A stretch of DNA of 64,000 nt. Source: Tetmemena sp. SeJ-2015. Lineage: Eukaryota > Ciliophora > Spirotrichea > Sporadotrichida > Oxytrichidae. Shown in pieces: positions 12,611 through 25,888 of the stretch. The translations under genes were made by a program, and so were the position numbers. Position 1 is the first letter of the stretch; each line of letters starts with the position of its first letter. Under the pieces are notes generated by a model, which was given only the letters and a program-made list of their open reading frames with translations, was not told the origin of the DNA and searched no databases. Where the stretch lies: positions 17,498 through 81,497 of the forward strand of contig JAJKFJ010021831.1 of assembly GCA_027382625.1 (NCBI GenBank), given 5' to 3'.

Positions 12611-13133
12611 AATTTTAAAACTACGATGATAGAATAATTTAATTGTTTGATGATTATTAATAAAGGATTGAATATTCGCTTTCTACTTAAAATTTTTAGT
12701 CTCACATAATTTTTCTAAACCTCTTTTTTTTAAAAAAAAAAGCATAAAAGTGAAAAATTAAATCATAAATTAAATTTTTAACTCTCTTTAAATTAAAATT
12801 AAAATTAAAATCAATCTCAATTTTATTGGCACTTCAAATTTTAACAAGATTTTTGGAAGAATATTTAATTCAATCAAACACAAAAGAGCCATGTCCACTT
12901 TATATAGTAAATTAAAAACCATTTTTACCTTTGTTGCATATGATTTAAAAACGGGATCAATAAATAAGATCAAGAAAATGAAACAATTCTTATAAGAATC
13001 AAAATAAATTTTTTAGGGATAAATGAAATGATAGAACTTCATAATAGATTTAAAGTTGGAACATTTAGTGCAAATTATAAATTATATTAAAAATACTTAT
13101 ATTTATTATCTCTGAAAATATTTTATTAGGAAT
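12611..13133. other. AT-rich spacer
   Basis: No coding character was seen. It contains an A/T-run pair at 12722-12740 and short ATTAAA repeats near 12790-12812. It separates two family genes on the - strand. Confidence 0.6.
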
Positions 13134-14993
13134 TCAGCTTAAAGTAATTTTGACAATTCCAAGCCAATTATCCTTCATTTTAACTAGAGAAAACAATTTT
13201 TGATTATCTTTCTCATCCTCCGAGTCTTCATCTTCTTCTCCCTCCTCTTCTTTTGGCTTTATCTAATCATAAACAGATATTTTTGAATCAGTGTCTAACT
13301 GTCCTATGTTTTTAAAATTTATACCTTTTCCCTCGCACACTCCATTAAAACCCACACTCATAACATCCAAAACTTTGGCACCTGAATCCTTAAGCTCAAT
13401 AACAAAGGGATGACTCTTTATTTAATAGTTTCCTTTCAGAAGTAGGAAGTCATTCATCATTTAGCCTTTCTCAAGTTTAAAACTTGCAACTGTTAACAGA
13501 GTCTCATCATCAATTATTTGATAAATTGGGAAAAAGAAACTCAGAATATGATTCCTGTTCAAAAACTTTAGTTCAGAGCTCTTAGGTTAAATTTGGTGAC
13601 GAGGTGATAATTCTTTCGGATTTTCACCCACAAATATTTTGAGCGCCATGCAACTGTGAGTGATTCCATACAAGATTGGAGTCTCAAGACGCTAATTTAT
13701 TATGAAAGGATTAATGAAAAGCCTCTAATAAAAAGCTTTCGATTGACAGCCACCGCAAGTATAGGTTACCGCCCTATGATATTTTTCATAAAAATGGCCA
13801 TTAAATCTCCAAAAAGATATCTTGCCTTAATGAAGTATAGAGAGAGCAATTATCCCTGGAGCTAGAACGCATCCCGAAGTGTACTCTACTACAATTGATT
13901 AATGCTAAATCTGTTGCTTCTCTATATGCTATATAACTTCCTTCTTTTGGAATGAGTAGACTATGTTATCTGCAATCAATCTGTCTTGATCTATCATAAA
14001 GATTGAGGGCTAGTTATTGAGAGTTAAAAGAGCTTAAGAAAATATTCTATTTTTTCCATTGGGATCTTTTAGAAGTTCGATGATATGTATATCCTCATTT
14101 TCTGGAGTCTATAATGCAACAATATTAGTGTCAAGTTGTGCTATCATCTTTTCATAAATCTAGTTTATTCCATAAATTGGTTGAGGCTCGGACATTTCCA
14201 TTTCAACGACATTGCTTCCTGATTTAACTGATATTTACACAAGATCAGAGACATTTTTCTCATATTTTTCAATCTGCTATTTAATAGTAGAGAGAAATAA
14301 TTCTTTTTCCTCTATAAATTCTTCAAGCGACCGACTTGTATGTATGAGCTCATCTTTAATTAATTTCTTATCTATTTCTATAATCATCTTTTTTAAGTTT
14401 TTATGCACTCGTGAAGTAAAAATCTGAATTTATTAAGCGTATGTATTAACTTTTTCGCAAAGTGCTTTAGATCTTTACATCAGTTGCTTTGATAATTTTG
14501 TGAGAGCTGAAGCTTAAGGAGTCAAAATTGATATTAGCTTTTGCTCCTTTTAATTTTAATATTTTTGCTCAGTCGCCTTTTAATTCTGAGGCCTTTGAAT
14601 TGAATTTTCAGCTCTTGTTTTCGTAGTTTGTAAACTTCTTTTCAATTTTCTTTTCTCGTTTTGAGTTAGAGACTTCCATTCCTCTAAGTACTTTAACTCA
14701 TTTACATCGAAATCAACTTATTGAGTAATTTTCTTTTTTTTCTTCTTCTAAATAGGTGGCTTTTAATCACATTTGGTGGCTTCGATATTCTAGGAGTCTA
14801 GAATTTTATTTTTAGGCTTTTATTTGGTTTGCTTAGAAGGTTATTTTGCTTTTAGACCTGCTTCTTCTTGCTTTAATTAAGACTGGTCCGCATTTTATTA
14901 TTCATCAACTTTCATGAAATCTTCAATTTTAGTTTTATATCCATTAACATCAGTCTTAAAAGTTGTTTGAAACTGACTCCACAAGGACTCCAT
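13134..14993 (-). CDS. Coiled-coil/propeller-like family member F (619 aa)
   Basis: ATG 14993 to TGA 13134-13136, 620 codons without interruption. It begins MESLWSQFQTTF, similar to the two preceding genes, so the three form a subfamily. Basic stretches (QKPKNK; QKKKKKKITQ) precede a coil. Signature: MIDQDRLIADNIVYSFQ. The C-terminus carries an acidic insert (KPKEEEGEEDEDSEDEKD) absent from its sisters, then ends LVKMKDNWLGIVKITLS. Function unknown. Confidence 0.85.
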
Positions 14994-15188
14994 ATCTTAA
15001 AGCATTTTTATGCGAAATAAATATTATAAAAGTTTTAAATAAGGTATTCATAATAAATCGTATTACTAAACATTCATTCTCATTATAATTACCATATTAT
15101 TTTTATATAAAACATATTAAAACAATTCAAATGGAAGTATAGAATTTAAATTTTGAGTAATTTAAAAATATATTTGCTTTTCTTTTAA

Positions 15189-17970
15189 TCAACTTGTAGT
15201 TGCAATCTAATTGATTTTAAAATTCATAAATTTGAGTCTGCCTTACAAATTTTAGATGATCAATTACTCTACCTCTTCACTTTCATTAAATTATGTATCA
15301 TCTCCTTATGCTTTCATGCTCAAATTGATTTGCTTCTAATTCTATTGATGTCCATTCAAATCTACTCTTAATCTTGTTCGACCTATCACTCTCTCTCCAG
15401 GCTAGAGATATACCGATTAACAAATCATTGGCACTTTTGACTTCAAACTAAGAAATTTCAATTCCTAGTATACTTCCTCCACTTCACAGCAAGAGGCGTC
15501 ACTTTCCTAATCTTCTTTCTCACCCCCATCTATGACAATCTCATAACCAAAAATGCAATCAAGATTTGCAAACACTTCATTTAAATTCCCTGGAAAATAA
15601 ATATTTCGAAGAGAACAATTCAGCCTCAAGATTTGGAAGTTCAAATTTCTAAAGTACTTGCTCTCTTAAGTGATTATAAATCCAGAAGGTATGTTTGAGC
15701 TTAGTCAGTGCGATTTCATCCGTTAAGGGAACTAAAGTCTCACAGTGCATATTCAACTTAGTAGCTCTCGAGAAATAATTATTCCTGCTGTTCTAATAAA
15801 TTTCTAATCTATAGAGTTAGCTGCTAGCATCTATTCCCAAGATGAAGTTTATTTCTGGAAGAGACTTTATATTCAGGAAGGGACAGCATAGTTAGATAAA
15901 AGAGTGCTCATTCTCCCTCATTGTTAATCTGTGATTCCGATCTAAAACTTTAGCATACTATCCATCAGTAAATTTATAGACTTTGATGTTTAGATTCTTG
16001 TGATAGGAAATTACTAAGTGATTGTCTGGAAATGAAAGGGCGTCCTCGGCATCTTCAGCTAATTGCTAAATGTAGTTTCCATTCGTGATATCAAAGACTG
16101 ACTAGTTGATATGCAATCGATTCTAATCAACAAAGTTAAAATAAGGAATATTTGGCGTTGAAATCAAGCACTCTAACTTAATATCTTGATGAAGATTAGT
16201 TTGTTAATATCGGAAGAAATCTACAGTCGTATCATTCAACTTTTTTAATGCCAAAAAATTCTCGCATTTTAGGTCTATTGAATACTCATACTGATCAAAA
16301 GTGGCAGGACTTAAAGCAACTTAATTAATTACTTCGAACTTAAAATTTGATGTTTCTAAAGGCATGTTCTAAATTTTGGATTCAAAACTCAATATTTGCT
16401 ATTCTATTACTTTTTAATAGCCACTAATAACTCCAAGATTTTTAGCAAAATCCTTTATCTGCACTTAATCATTTCTAATTTCCTCAGATTTTTAGCATTT
16501 TTCTTATATTTGAGTAGATAAACTGTCTATTGCCATTTATTGATATTCAAGTATCTATTTCAAGTTAAGATTTAACTTTTTATGTTTATTTTAAATTTCC
16601 TTTTGAAAATTATTAATGTTTTTAACCCTATTTAAAAGATTATTTAGTCTTAAATTTTGATATTAATCTTCATTGTTTCTAGCATCTTTAATTTATGCAC
16701 CTTCTTTTATTCCTAATTAATTTTTTCATTTATAGATAATTAATCCTCTTAGAAATTATTGGAATGTGGATACTTATCCTTAATTCGCAATAACTAGGAA
16801 GCTATTCTCTACTTAATTTGAGTGTTCTTGCTCTGAGCTATTGACCTGTCTAAGTAATCGCAGAAAGTATTCAAAGGCACTTTTACTTGCCCGTTTGGAA
16901 ATTTAACAAAGATCTGAGCATCCCAGTTATTAAGAGATATCATTTTATCAGTCTAGATGTTGCATAATTCACAAATGTATAACTTCTTCTCTCTGCATTT
17001 CTTCTGCTTACTCTCTTACTCCCTTAATCATCCATTATACTATCCTCCTATTTCATCAACTTATTCAAATTATTCTACTTCTTATTTAACTTCATTTTAG
17101 GCATATTATTATTCTCCTCCACTTGTATCTTCTTTTTATTTTAGATGTCTATTAATCTGAGTGACATTAATAATCTAAGCGTTTTCTTATTCAATATATT
17201 TACTGTCTGAGTTGGGATTCTAGGATATAAATTTTGAAGCAGATTAGCAAAAATTAGCTTAATTTGAGGCAGATGATAGAGAGGAATGTTTTAAGCTCTC
17301 TACTTATATTTTATTCTCTTTCTTATTTTAAGCTGTTGGCTATTATTTCTATTAAGCATACTGGTTGTAAAGCTTATTTGAAATTTAAAGAGGAGTTTCC
17401 TTGTTATTGCAGCTATTATAACTGAGTTTGCTACTATTAGTTAAGGATTTATTTATTCAAATCTTATTAGTAAGATTATTGAAGCAGGAACTGCTAATTT
17501 TTTAAGAATGGATTTATTTGTTCTTAGTTACATTTAATGAAGTTTGTAAAAGTATTAGGAGTGGGATTAAGATTTGAATAGGCAGAAGTTTATAACTCAT
17601 TTTATCCTTTTAAAACCTACTTGCAGTAGATTTAAGGCTATGCAATTTGAGGACAGGTGTTTTGAAACAAGTTTTGATCTTGAGAACTTTTAGACAGTCC
17701 AATCATTTAATGTTGATATGTGTTTGGCTAGCCCAAATTTGGATGTAGTTGTGCCTGAACAGCATTATATTGAAATGACAGCTCAGGATTTAATCTTTGC
17801 TAGCTTCTGAGATATTGTTATTGAAAATCGTTTGTTTTTTAAATTTACTATGCTTGATTTTGAAGTTGTAGGCTGTTGTTCTTTTATTACAATCTTGGAG
17901 GGATAGGCTTCACAACTTTATCAAGCTATTCTAGAATTTCTTTGAATTTATCAGTGCTTTCTTTCTTCAT
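15189..17970 (-). CDS. Gln-rich coiled-coil/propeller-like protein G, several frame breaks
   Basis: ATG 17970, TGA 15189-15191, about 927 codons. N-terminus (residues 1-200) is Gln/Asn-rich and prion-like. It then has a C-x2-C pair (LYICELCNIQ), a coil (LLNRVKNINNFQKEIQNKHK) and the C-terminal half with FVDQNRLHINQSVFDI. Breaks: a one-base shift in the A-rich stretch near 17300, one near 16630-16690 and one near 15610, where the paralogue at 20.5-23.2 kb supports the sequence IYFPGNLNEVF. A TGA at 17028-17030 (between QYNG and LREQE) stays in frame with coding sequence on both sides. Relation to the 20.5-23.2 kb gene is clear from the order of motifs. Confidence 0.65.
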
Positions 17971-18600
17971 TTTAAAAATATTTTTACAATGTATGAAAGA
18001 TATAAAAGTGCTCTGATTTTATGAATATTTAATTTTTTCAGAGGAAATTTAAAATAAGACAGCCATCCTCAAGAATTTTAAAAGTTAAATGCATTAATTT
18101 TAATAGTTTTTTTTTTATATCCAGAGTCAAAGATAATAATCACTATGTAATTTTATTTAATCATTAATTGCTGTTTTATTTAAGTGTTCAAGGAGATGCA
18201 AAGATTTACAAATTATTGGCTAAATTAATAATTGTTAACAAATCTAAGAAAAAATTATAATTTTTGAAATCTTTTTTAGTTATAGCTGCTCTTCAAAAGT
18301 GGTATCTTATTTTTCATACCTTTAAAACCTTTGAAAATATAAATTAATTTCTAATTTACAGACTAAATATACCTAAAACTCTAAAGCATAGAAATATTTC
18401 TAATTATTTAAGACATTAATCAATCAAATGTTTTTATTCTTTAATTAAATATTTCGAGGCAACTTTTATAAAATCATAATGATAATTTTTAATTTTGCAA
18501 GTAATATTGGAAAATGTAGGTAAAACATAAATTAAAATTATAATTTTATTAGCAATTGAAATAATCATATACCAATAGCTTTAGTGATTAAGCATTACAT
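17971..18600. other. AT-rich spacer
   Basis: No gene seen. Long A and T runs (for example at 18110-18120) and no recognisable motif. It presumably holds the promoter of the Gln-rich gene and the 3' flank of the next gene. Confidence 0.6.
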
Positions 18601-20326
18601 TCAACACATATTGATATCTACTTTGATGATGTGGAACTCTTTGGTCATTACATTTTATGCAATAACTTGAATTTGATTCAAAAATTAACCATAATTTGAA
18701 TCACTTCTGATTTACTTAATCACTTGAAATGTCATACCTTCAGTAAGTTGAGTATTTCCCTTTTTGAACCCATTTTTACAGAAATCAATCACACTAACAC
18801 AAGACTTCTTCTTATCATAAATCAGGCCTACATAAAAGTCTTGTATATGCTAACTCCTGAGAGCACCCATAAACTATTACCCTGGCTTGAGATAACCATT
18901 AGCAATCTACTGGTAAGTATTGAAGTTTACAATTGAAAAAGTACATTCTGAGAGTACCACCACATGATCATCATCTAGCTAACTGAATTCTTGAACTTTT
19001 GCACTCAGTTTTTCCTTCTAAAACTTCTAAACGTCAGAGGGATCTATAGTTATTTTATATAAGGCAGGTTGAATATATGTAACCACTGCAAAATATTCAA
19101 GTTTAGAGCCTGAAGTTTTTGACCCTCTATACTTGATCTGTCTAAAGCTTTGAATTCTATAATAGGAGTTCGTGAAATAAGGGACAAAATGAACTATTTT
19201 ATAGGTTCCTTCAGTCCACTTTAAAAATCTTACTTTCCCACTAGTATTTGGTGCTGCGCAAAGAGTTCCAGGTTCTACTTTTGCAAAGCAAAGATAATTC
19301 TCTTTCAGTGATTGGATAACTTCATTTGAAGTCTTTGAAAATACGGAATTATCAATGATCATTCTATCCTCATCAATTATCACAGAGGTAGGAGATTAGT
19401 CCAAAGTTAAAATCTTAGTAAGAGAAAGATGCTTATCTTCTTCATTGAATTATATTAGATCATATTAATTCTCATTTTTTCTCTTTCCAACTAAAAATTA
19501 GTCATCTAGAAATTTTAAGCTTTCAAATTCTTCTAATTGGATTAAAGGTTTCTAAGATACTTGAATTTCAAGCTGATTTTCCATTTCAATTTTTAAATGC
19601 TTTTCCCCTATGATTGAACTTAATAAAAGACAATATCCATCCGATTTCTCCTAGAGTTAGATAATCTTTTGTTGCTCATCTTTTATAAATTGTATAATCT
19701 CTTGAACTAAATCTTGTCTTAGGCTCTAATCATTTTAGATTTTAAATTGCATGATCTTTATCTTTTATGGAACCAATGCTTTTTCCCTTTCCTACATTTT
19801 TGAGATTTTTTGGCTAATTTAATGAATCTTAGTTTCTAAACTATTCTTAAGTTTAAGCATATTATCTCTCGTATCATAGAGTTTCTTAGTCTCTCTTTGA
19901 TAAATTTCTATTGTTTCATTTATTTCAGGAGTTTGGTTTAAATCAATCTAGGAAATTAAATCTATACTTTCATTAATCTAATCTGTTTCCTTTTTTATAA
20001 ATGATAGTTTAGAAGGCAATTGATTCTTTTTTCTTATCTCATTTTTAAATTTATCAGCACGTTCAGCTTTTACTATTCAGAGAGATATTTTTATCTTTTT
20101 TCTCTTACTTGACGCCTGTTGCAACTTATTTTCTCTGGGCCCTTTGTTACGTACCTCTTTATAACTATGGAGATTTTTCTATTTTTTCTTCTTCTTCATT
20201 TTGAGGATTAAGTAATGCCTCGGATAATTATTCTCTTAAAGGAAGATAAACATTGATTTCTTAAAGTTGCTCATCATCTTGGAAGTTAGCTTTTTAATCT
20301 ATTTTATTATTGAATGAAGAAATCAT
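18601..20326 (-). CDS. Coiled-coil/propeller-like family member H (about 575 aa)
   Basis: ATG 20326, TGA 18601-18603. A basic segment (RGTQQRAQRKQVATGVK) follows a short acidic N-terminus; then a long coil. Signature: IDEDRMIIDNSVFSKTSNE. The length is one base over a multiple of three. The break lies near 20075-20095, between KNISL and VKAERADKF; dropping one A restores the frame. The rest is clean. It falls in the same branch as the genes at 25.9-34.7 kb by its DEDR...VFS block. Confidence 0.75.
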
Positions 20327-20514
20327 GACAGAAATATTCAATTGAGCTTTATAAATTTTAAGACTTATTTTTAAATTAAATGTGAGTGCAATATATAAGC
20401 ACATTTCAAATATTCACTATAAACATAAATAGAAGAGGCGTAAAGTGAAATGATATTTTATAATATTTTAATTCAAATTTATTAAAAATCAACAAAATTT
20501 TAAGCTTTTATAAT

Positions 20515-23240
20515 TCAGTTTTGTGATGTTTTAACATTTAATATCTTGAGTTACCCTTGTTAATCCTGTACTAATAGTGATAATCCCTTGAAAGTCTTAG
20601 AATAACTTCTTTCAGTACTCTATTTTTTATTACACATCTTATTCGCACTAAGCTATTCTTATTACTATTATTTATTTTGAACAGTATTGACTCTGCCTAA
20701 AACTCTATCTCCTTCCTCCAAGGCATAAGGATCTGAAAGCATGCAAACCTTAGACTTTAATGCCCCTATAAATAACTCTTATCTCATACAATTAGATTCA
20801 TTCATTGCTTATTTATCGAATGTAGATTCATTTTTATTAGCAAGAACTCCAAATCCATAAATACTGTTAAGTTTCGTATATATCTGAGTCAAATTACTTG
20901 GAAAGAAGAAGTGTGATATTTCTGCATTCATTCTATCACTAAATTTACTAAATTTGCGAAGAATTTAAAGTGTCCTATGATTAAACATGTAATAGCTAAA
21001 TTAATCCCTCAATAGCACTATCTCGTCACTCAGAATATCTAAGTTTTCCCATTTCATTAGCGAAATCTTTTAGGCCTTAAGATGGAAGTCAATCTAGCTG
21101 CTTTTAATTATCTAAATCTTTGAAAGGATTAGGTTATTATCGATTGCTAGTATGTAGTCTGTTTCCAAAATGGATTTAATATTGGTAGTTACTCTAAACA
21201 ACTTCATATAGTAATTACATTTATTTCTCCCAAATGGCTAATATTTGTAGTCCATCTCTTGATTGAACTTCCCTTTTTAAAATTTATATAGTTTGAGATT
21301 CATTTTTCGGTTGTAAGATATGAGCACGAAATCTTCTTCAAAATATAAAGCGGAGACACCATTTTCTGGCATCTATTAAATGAAGTTTCCGCTTTAAATG
21401 TCAAATACTTAAGAGTTGAGATGCAATCTGGACTATTCTACGAAAATGAATGTGGGAATACTTTGAAGCTGAATTAGAAGTTTCAATTGTATTATTTCCT
21501 CTCCATATTCTAGGTTATAGATATCAACAACTTAAGAATTTGATCTCTATAGAGCTATTATATTCTCAGAATTAAATTCTAGAGCTTTCTCATAATAATC
21601 ATATCTCTTGTTTTCTAAAATTATAGAATCTTAAAACTCTAATTTCATAACCTTTACCTCCTTTTAATTGGTTAATACTTCATTAGAGAAGTTTTATATA
21701 TTCTCTTCAATCGCATCTAGTTACTTGCCTATTTCATTCACTTAAATTTTCTATCTTTCCATCATATTCTCTTCATCCTTTTTATCTTGATCTTTGTGTA
21801 TTATAAAACTCTCTCTTAATTCTTAAATCTTAAATGCTTAAAAATTAAGAATTTATTCAACTCTGCTCTAAAGTATTTTGAACTTATTGTCTATCTGATT
21901 GTATCTATTTAAAATTTGCACTACATCTTTTGAATCGTCTTGATTTATTTCAATCCAAGAAGGTATGTTTTAATTTATTTTGTCTTCCTATTCTTCATAG
22001 ATTTAAATTTATTCGTATGGAAGATCAACTTCACACATACTTTCATCGTCTTCAGATTTCTCAGTTAATCTTTAAGTTCAAGAAACTGTTATTCTTAATT
22101 ACCTAAAATCCATAAGTCAACTTTCTTTTCTTAGTTGTATTCTTGGAAGCTTTCAAAAGGAATTTTTAATGAAGAGTTAGGTAACTATATCAAATTTTGA
22201 TGCTGGTGAAAATGCACCTATGCTATTTCAATTGATTTTTTGCTACATATTTCACAAACATGAGAGTTTTATTCAATCTAAGAATCATTTTAATTATCTC
22301 CTATTTAAGCATCATTATTTTCATTAGAGTTTGCTGTTTCTCTATGAATCTTTTGAATGTGAAATATTTTTTGTGAACTTTTAATCGTTTATTTCTCTGC
22401 TTCTTTTACTTTAATTTCTTAATCTCTTTTATACTCCTCATAATCTGTGTAATCTTTTCTATTTGATGCATTTAAGGTTTGTTAAATGGGTACACACATT
22501 CCTTATAAAGTATTAGTGTCGCCACCCTAATTATTTAATTTGAAAGAGTACACTCCAAATGAAACCTTCCTATCTCTCAAGTCTATTCTAATCTTTGGCT
22601 TTTAAATTGGATTCGCCTGCTCTTGCTATTTGCCTGCTTTAGAATCTTGAATTTTTTCTTTTTTTTTAGTCTTGCACTTTTTTTCTTCTTTATTTTGTTT
22701 ATTTGAATCTATGGTGTTCTTAATTTATTTGGTCTCCTTCTCTGCATTTATCTCATCACTTATTTATTTTGAGCTGATAATCTTTTGCGCTATGTTTTTA
22801 TCTTTTTGTGGCAAGATTTTATTAGAGCCTTCTTCTTTAAAAATATTTAAAAGTTGATCGTGTTAGTCCACTCCAAAATTTGCGTTTTAGTTAAATTAAT
22901 TTATCTGGTGAGGCTAATAATTTATATTTGGGTAGTGTGATTCACCATAGTGCTGATTAACAATTACATTAGGATGGTAGAAGAATTAATGAGGAGGATG
23001 GGCCAATAGTGGATGTGGAGGATAAAATTAGTACTGCTACATTGAAGGATGAGAAAACTGCATTAGAGTTTCAAGTGTTGGCTACATTTCAAAAGGAATT
23101 TGAGGAAAGTTAGGGGATACCCCCATATTACCAAATTGATTTTGAAAATTAAGATTAGCCTTGGGATATTAGTCTTTCTTCATAAACTAATCTAACTTAG
23201 TTTAGTGCTTCTAAGCATTAGATACAATTTAATTTTACAT
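20515..23240 (-). CDS. Gln/His/Pro-rich coiled-coil/propeller-like protein I (about 908 aa)
   Basis: ATG 23240, TGA 20515-20517. The first ~150 residues are rich in Q, N, H, P and F (YPPHPLLAHPPHQFFYHPN), then comes a long lysine-rich stretch (NKEEKKCKTKKKEK), a C-x2-C pair (SHVCEICSKK), a coil, and the C-terminal half with FVEQSRLHLNSQVFDI. It is the paralogue of the 15.2-18.0 kb gene. One base shift occurs near 22060-22090, before SEDDESMCEVD. The paired cysteines in both paralogues could form half of a zinc site, but the second half is not seen. Function unknown. Confidence 0.75.
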
Positions 23241-23564
23241 TTTTTTTGTTATAATAGTTAAATCATGGCATTTAATATAAGGACTTTACTTTAAACCTTA
23301 AATGTTTAAATTGTATCCAAATTTTAGAGAAATAAAGATTATTTTTTAAATTAAAAATTCAATTTATAATCTTAAAAATTCGAATTTTTTAATCTTCTTG
23401 TTATTCTTACTTAATTAAATCTTAAAGTTTAGATACGTTTTTTATTTTAAAAAATAGTTATTTCATATTTATTTTAAAAGATTATATAAATTTACAAAAA
23501 TAGTTAATTAAAAAAAAAATATTTATTGAAATAAATATTTTAAATAAATTAAACTAAATTCTCT
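23241..23564. other. AT-rich spacer
   Basis: Extremely AT-rich, with A-runs up to nine bases near 23510. Nothing coding was seen. Confidence 0.6.
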
Positions 23565-25239
23565 TCAAATTTCAATGTTATATTCAATATTTTAAGATTT
23601 TAGTCATTCTCACTTAAAACTAGCACCTGCACCTATTTTTCAAAATTTAGACTCTCATTTTTATTTCTAAGTTACCTGATGATTTTAAATCGCGACTCAT
23701 CTATCCTGCTGGAAGCCCCTCGATGGACCTTTTCTTAGTAAGTCTACAACCTCTATTCTATTGCTATTGTAATTATATCCAAGGCCGATTGGTAAATTGT
23801 CTACATGAAATTCATAAGGTAGACCTATAAATCGCGGACCATTTTTAAGATTGATAACTTATACCTGCAATCCAGTTTTAAAATCAAGAACCTCGACCAT
23901 TGTACTCTCCAAAACTATGAAGTAATTATCATCCACTTAATAGTAATTTTCAACTCTCGGAGATAATCGCAATTTCTGAGGCAGTTTTCAAATCTTTGTT
24001 AGGCTATTGAGATCTTATACAGAATCAAAGAGGAACAACTTAAAGATTGAGCAATAAACTCTACCACATCTTAATTCTCTCGTTGATCTATTTCGTCTTT
24101 ATCTATTCTTGTAAAATTCAACCATTTATAATTTGAAGTAGTGAAGAGAGGATGGCACTACTAAATTACATATTCTGAGTCAATCCACTTAAAAAGCAAG
24201 AGTTTCCCTTGAGTTTCTCCGCCAACAATAATTAAGCCAGGGCTCAATTATGCACAACTGAAAATCTATTACTTGAGTATCTGTATCACTTCTGAACTTT
24301 TCGAAAGGACGATATTATCAACTATAACTCGATCTTCATCAAGAACAACAAATGAAGGGGCAGGTATCCAGTGTAAATATTTTATTGAGGATAGTTTCAT
24401 CATTTGTAAATTAAATAACATCAAACAAATCCTATCCAGCTTATTTGGCTACAATTATTTGATTGTTTATTAACTCTATGCTTTCTATTTTATTCAGCTC
24501 TTTGATATTTTAGATAGAGCAGTATATTTATAGTTGAGTTGAAAGTTCTAGCTAGTTTTCTTTGTCCTTAATAACATCTCTTAATAAATTAGAATATTGC
24601 TTGACCATTTTAGTGAGATTAGTAACTTTTAAGATTTCTTGTGATAGAATGACTTGAATGATTAAACCTTATCTTCCTCATTGTTTTCAGATTCTAAGTC
24701 AACCTTACACAGTGTGCTTTTCATCTTTTGAGGCATTATAGTTTGTCCTCTGTCAAAGAGAACTTGTACCCTATGATTTAGAACTTAAATTTTAGTCTTG
24801 AGGTTTGCTTCATAAGAATTCAGACTGCTTCTTGCAACATATAATCTATTAGTCTCTGTCGCATACTCTTTAACCATGGCTCTATTTTAGTAAATTCAGT
24901 CTAAGGCTCTTCCTCTCCATTTTCACCCTTAAATCTTCTTTCCTCTGACTGTGTTTTGACTTGTTCCATCTTTTTTATATTGACTTTTTTCTTTGACTCA
25001 TCTAGCTTAGGCCTGCCTCTTCCTCAAGACTATTTCGGCTTAGTACTATCGCTTTCCTCTTATTTTAATGATTGCAAATTATCATTTTCCGGGTTTTAGA
25101 TGTCTTTTTAATCAGTTTATAATTATTCTCCTTCTTCTTATTTAGTTTCTTCATTTTCTTTTTCCTATGTTTTCTGGTTAGGCAGCAAATATTCTGGTTC
25201 ATAGTTTGCTACACTTTAATTGAATTCAGAGATTTCCAT
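23565..25239 (-). pseudogene. AT-hook family member J, disrupted
   Basis: ATG 25239. Acidic Gln-rich N-terminus, then at codon 72 a TGA (25024-25026) directly before GRGRPK. Later parts match the genes at 25.9-34.7 kb (DEDRVIVDNIVLS; IGLPYEFHVDNLPIG), but the frame shifts at about 24880, 24480, 24350, 23990, 23710 and 23580. With an A added near 23575 the end reads NITIEI and TGA at 23565-23567, as in its relatives. Five or more breaks are more than in neighbours, so decay is likely, though homopolymer errors may account for part. Its TGA is at the same place as that of the next gene. Confidence 0.55.
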
Positions 25240-25888
25240 ATCACTCTCTAAATATTAATGCGCTAATTACATTTTTTAAAAAGTTATTTAATTTATAAAA
25301 ATTGAGTTATCAAAAGATATATTTACTAATTTAAATGTCGAATATTCATTCAAAATTAATTAACTTCTCATTTACTTTACAAAGCTCACATAAAAAATAC
25401 AGAAATTTTTTTTCTAAGATATTGGAATTTACAAAATTAAATTTTTTAAATGCAGATCTAATCATTAAAACTTATTAAATACTAAAAATAAAATCGAATT
25501 TAAAAACCAAAGGACTGAATAAGATTCTATCAAAATACTTTCTCTCCCTTTATCTTCTATTCTCTGCTTAAACTTTTAGATTTTTATATATAGCTTTTTA
25601 GATTTGAAATTTTAAATCTGTGTGTTACAATTTCAATGTTTATTTTAAAACTTTAAAAAGAATCTAAATATAAATAAGAGTTATTTTAATTACGCCTCAG
25701 AATTGCTCAACCTAAATTATATTAAATTAACTCTCAAATTATTAACTTCTTGCTTTAAGATATTACTCCCAAAAATTTGAAAGAAATAATTTGACAAAGT
25801 TATTGAAAATTTTATTTTTAAAAAAAACTATAAATATAATAAACCTGATGCTTTACTTAGAATTATTGAATTAAAAATAGCTGTTTTC
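25240..25888. other. AT-rich spacer
   Basis: No gene seen. Long A/T runs and no distinctive motif. Confidence 0.6.
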
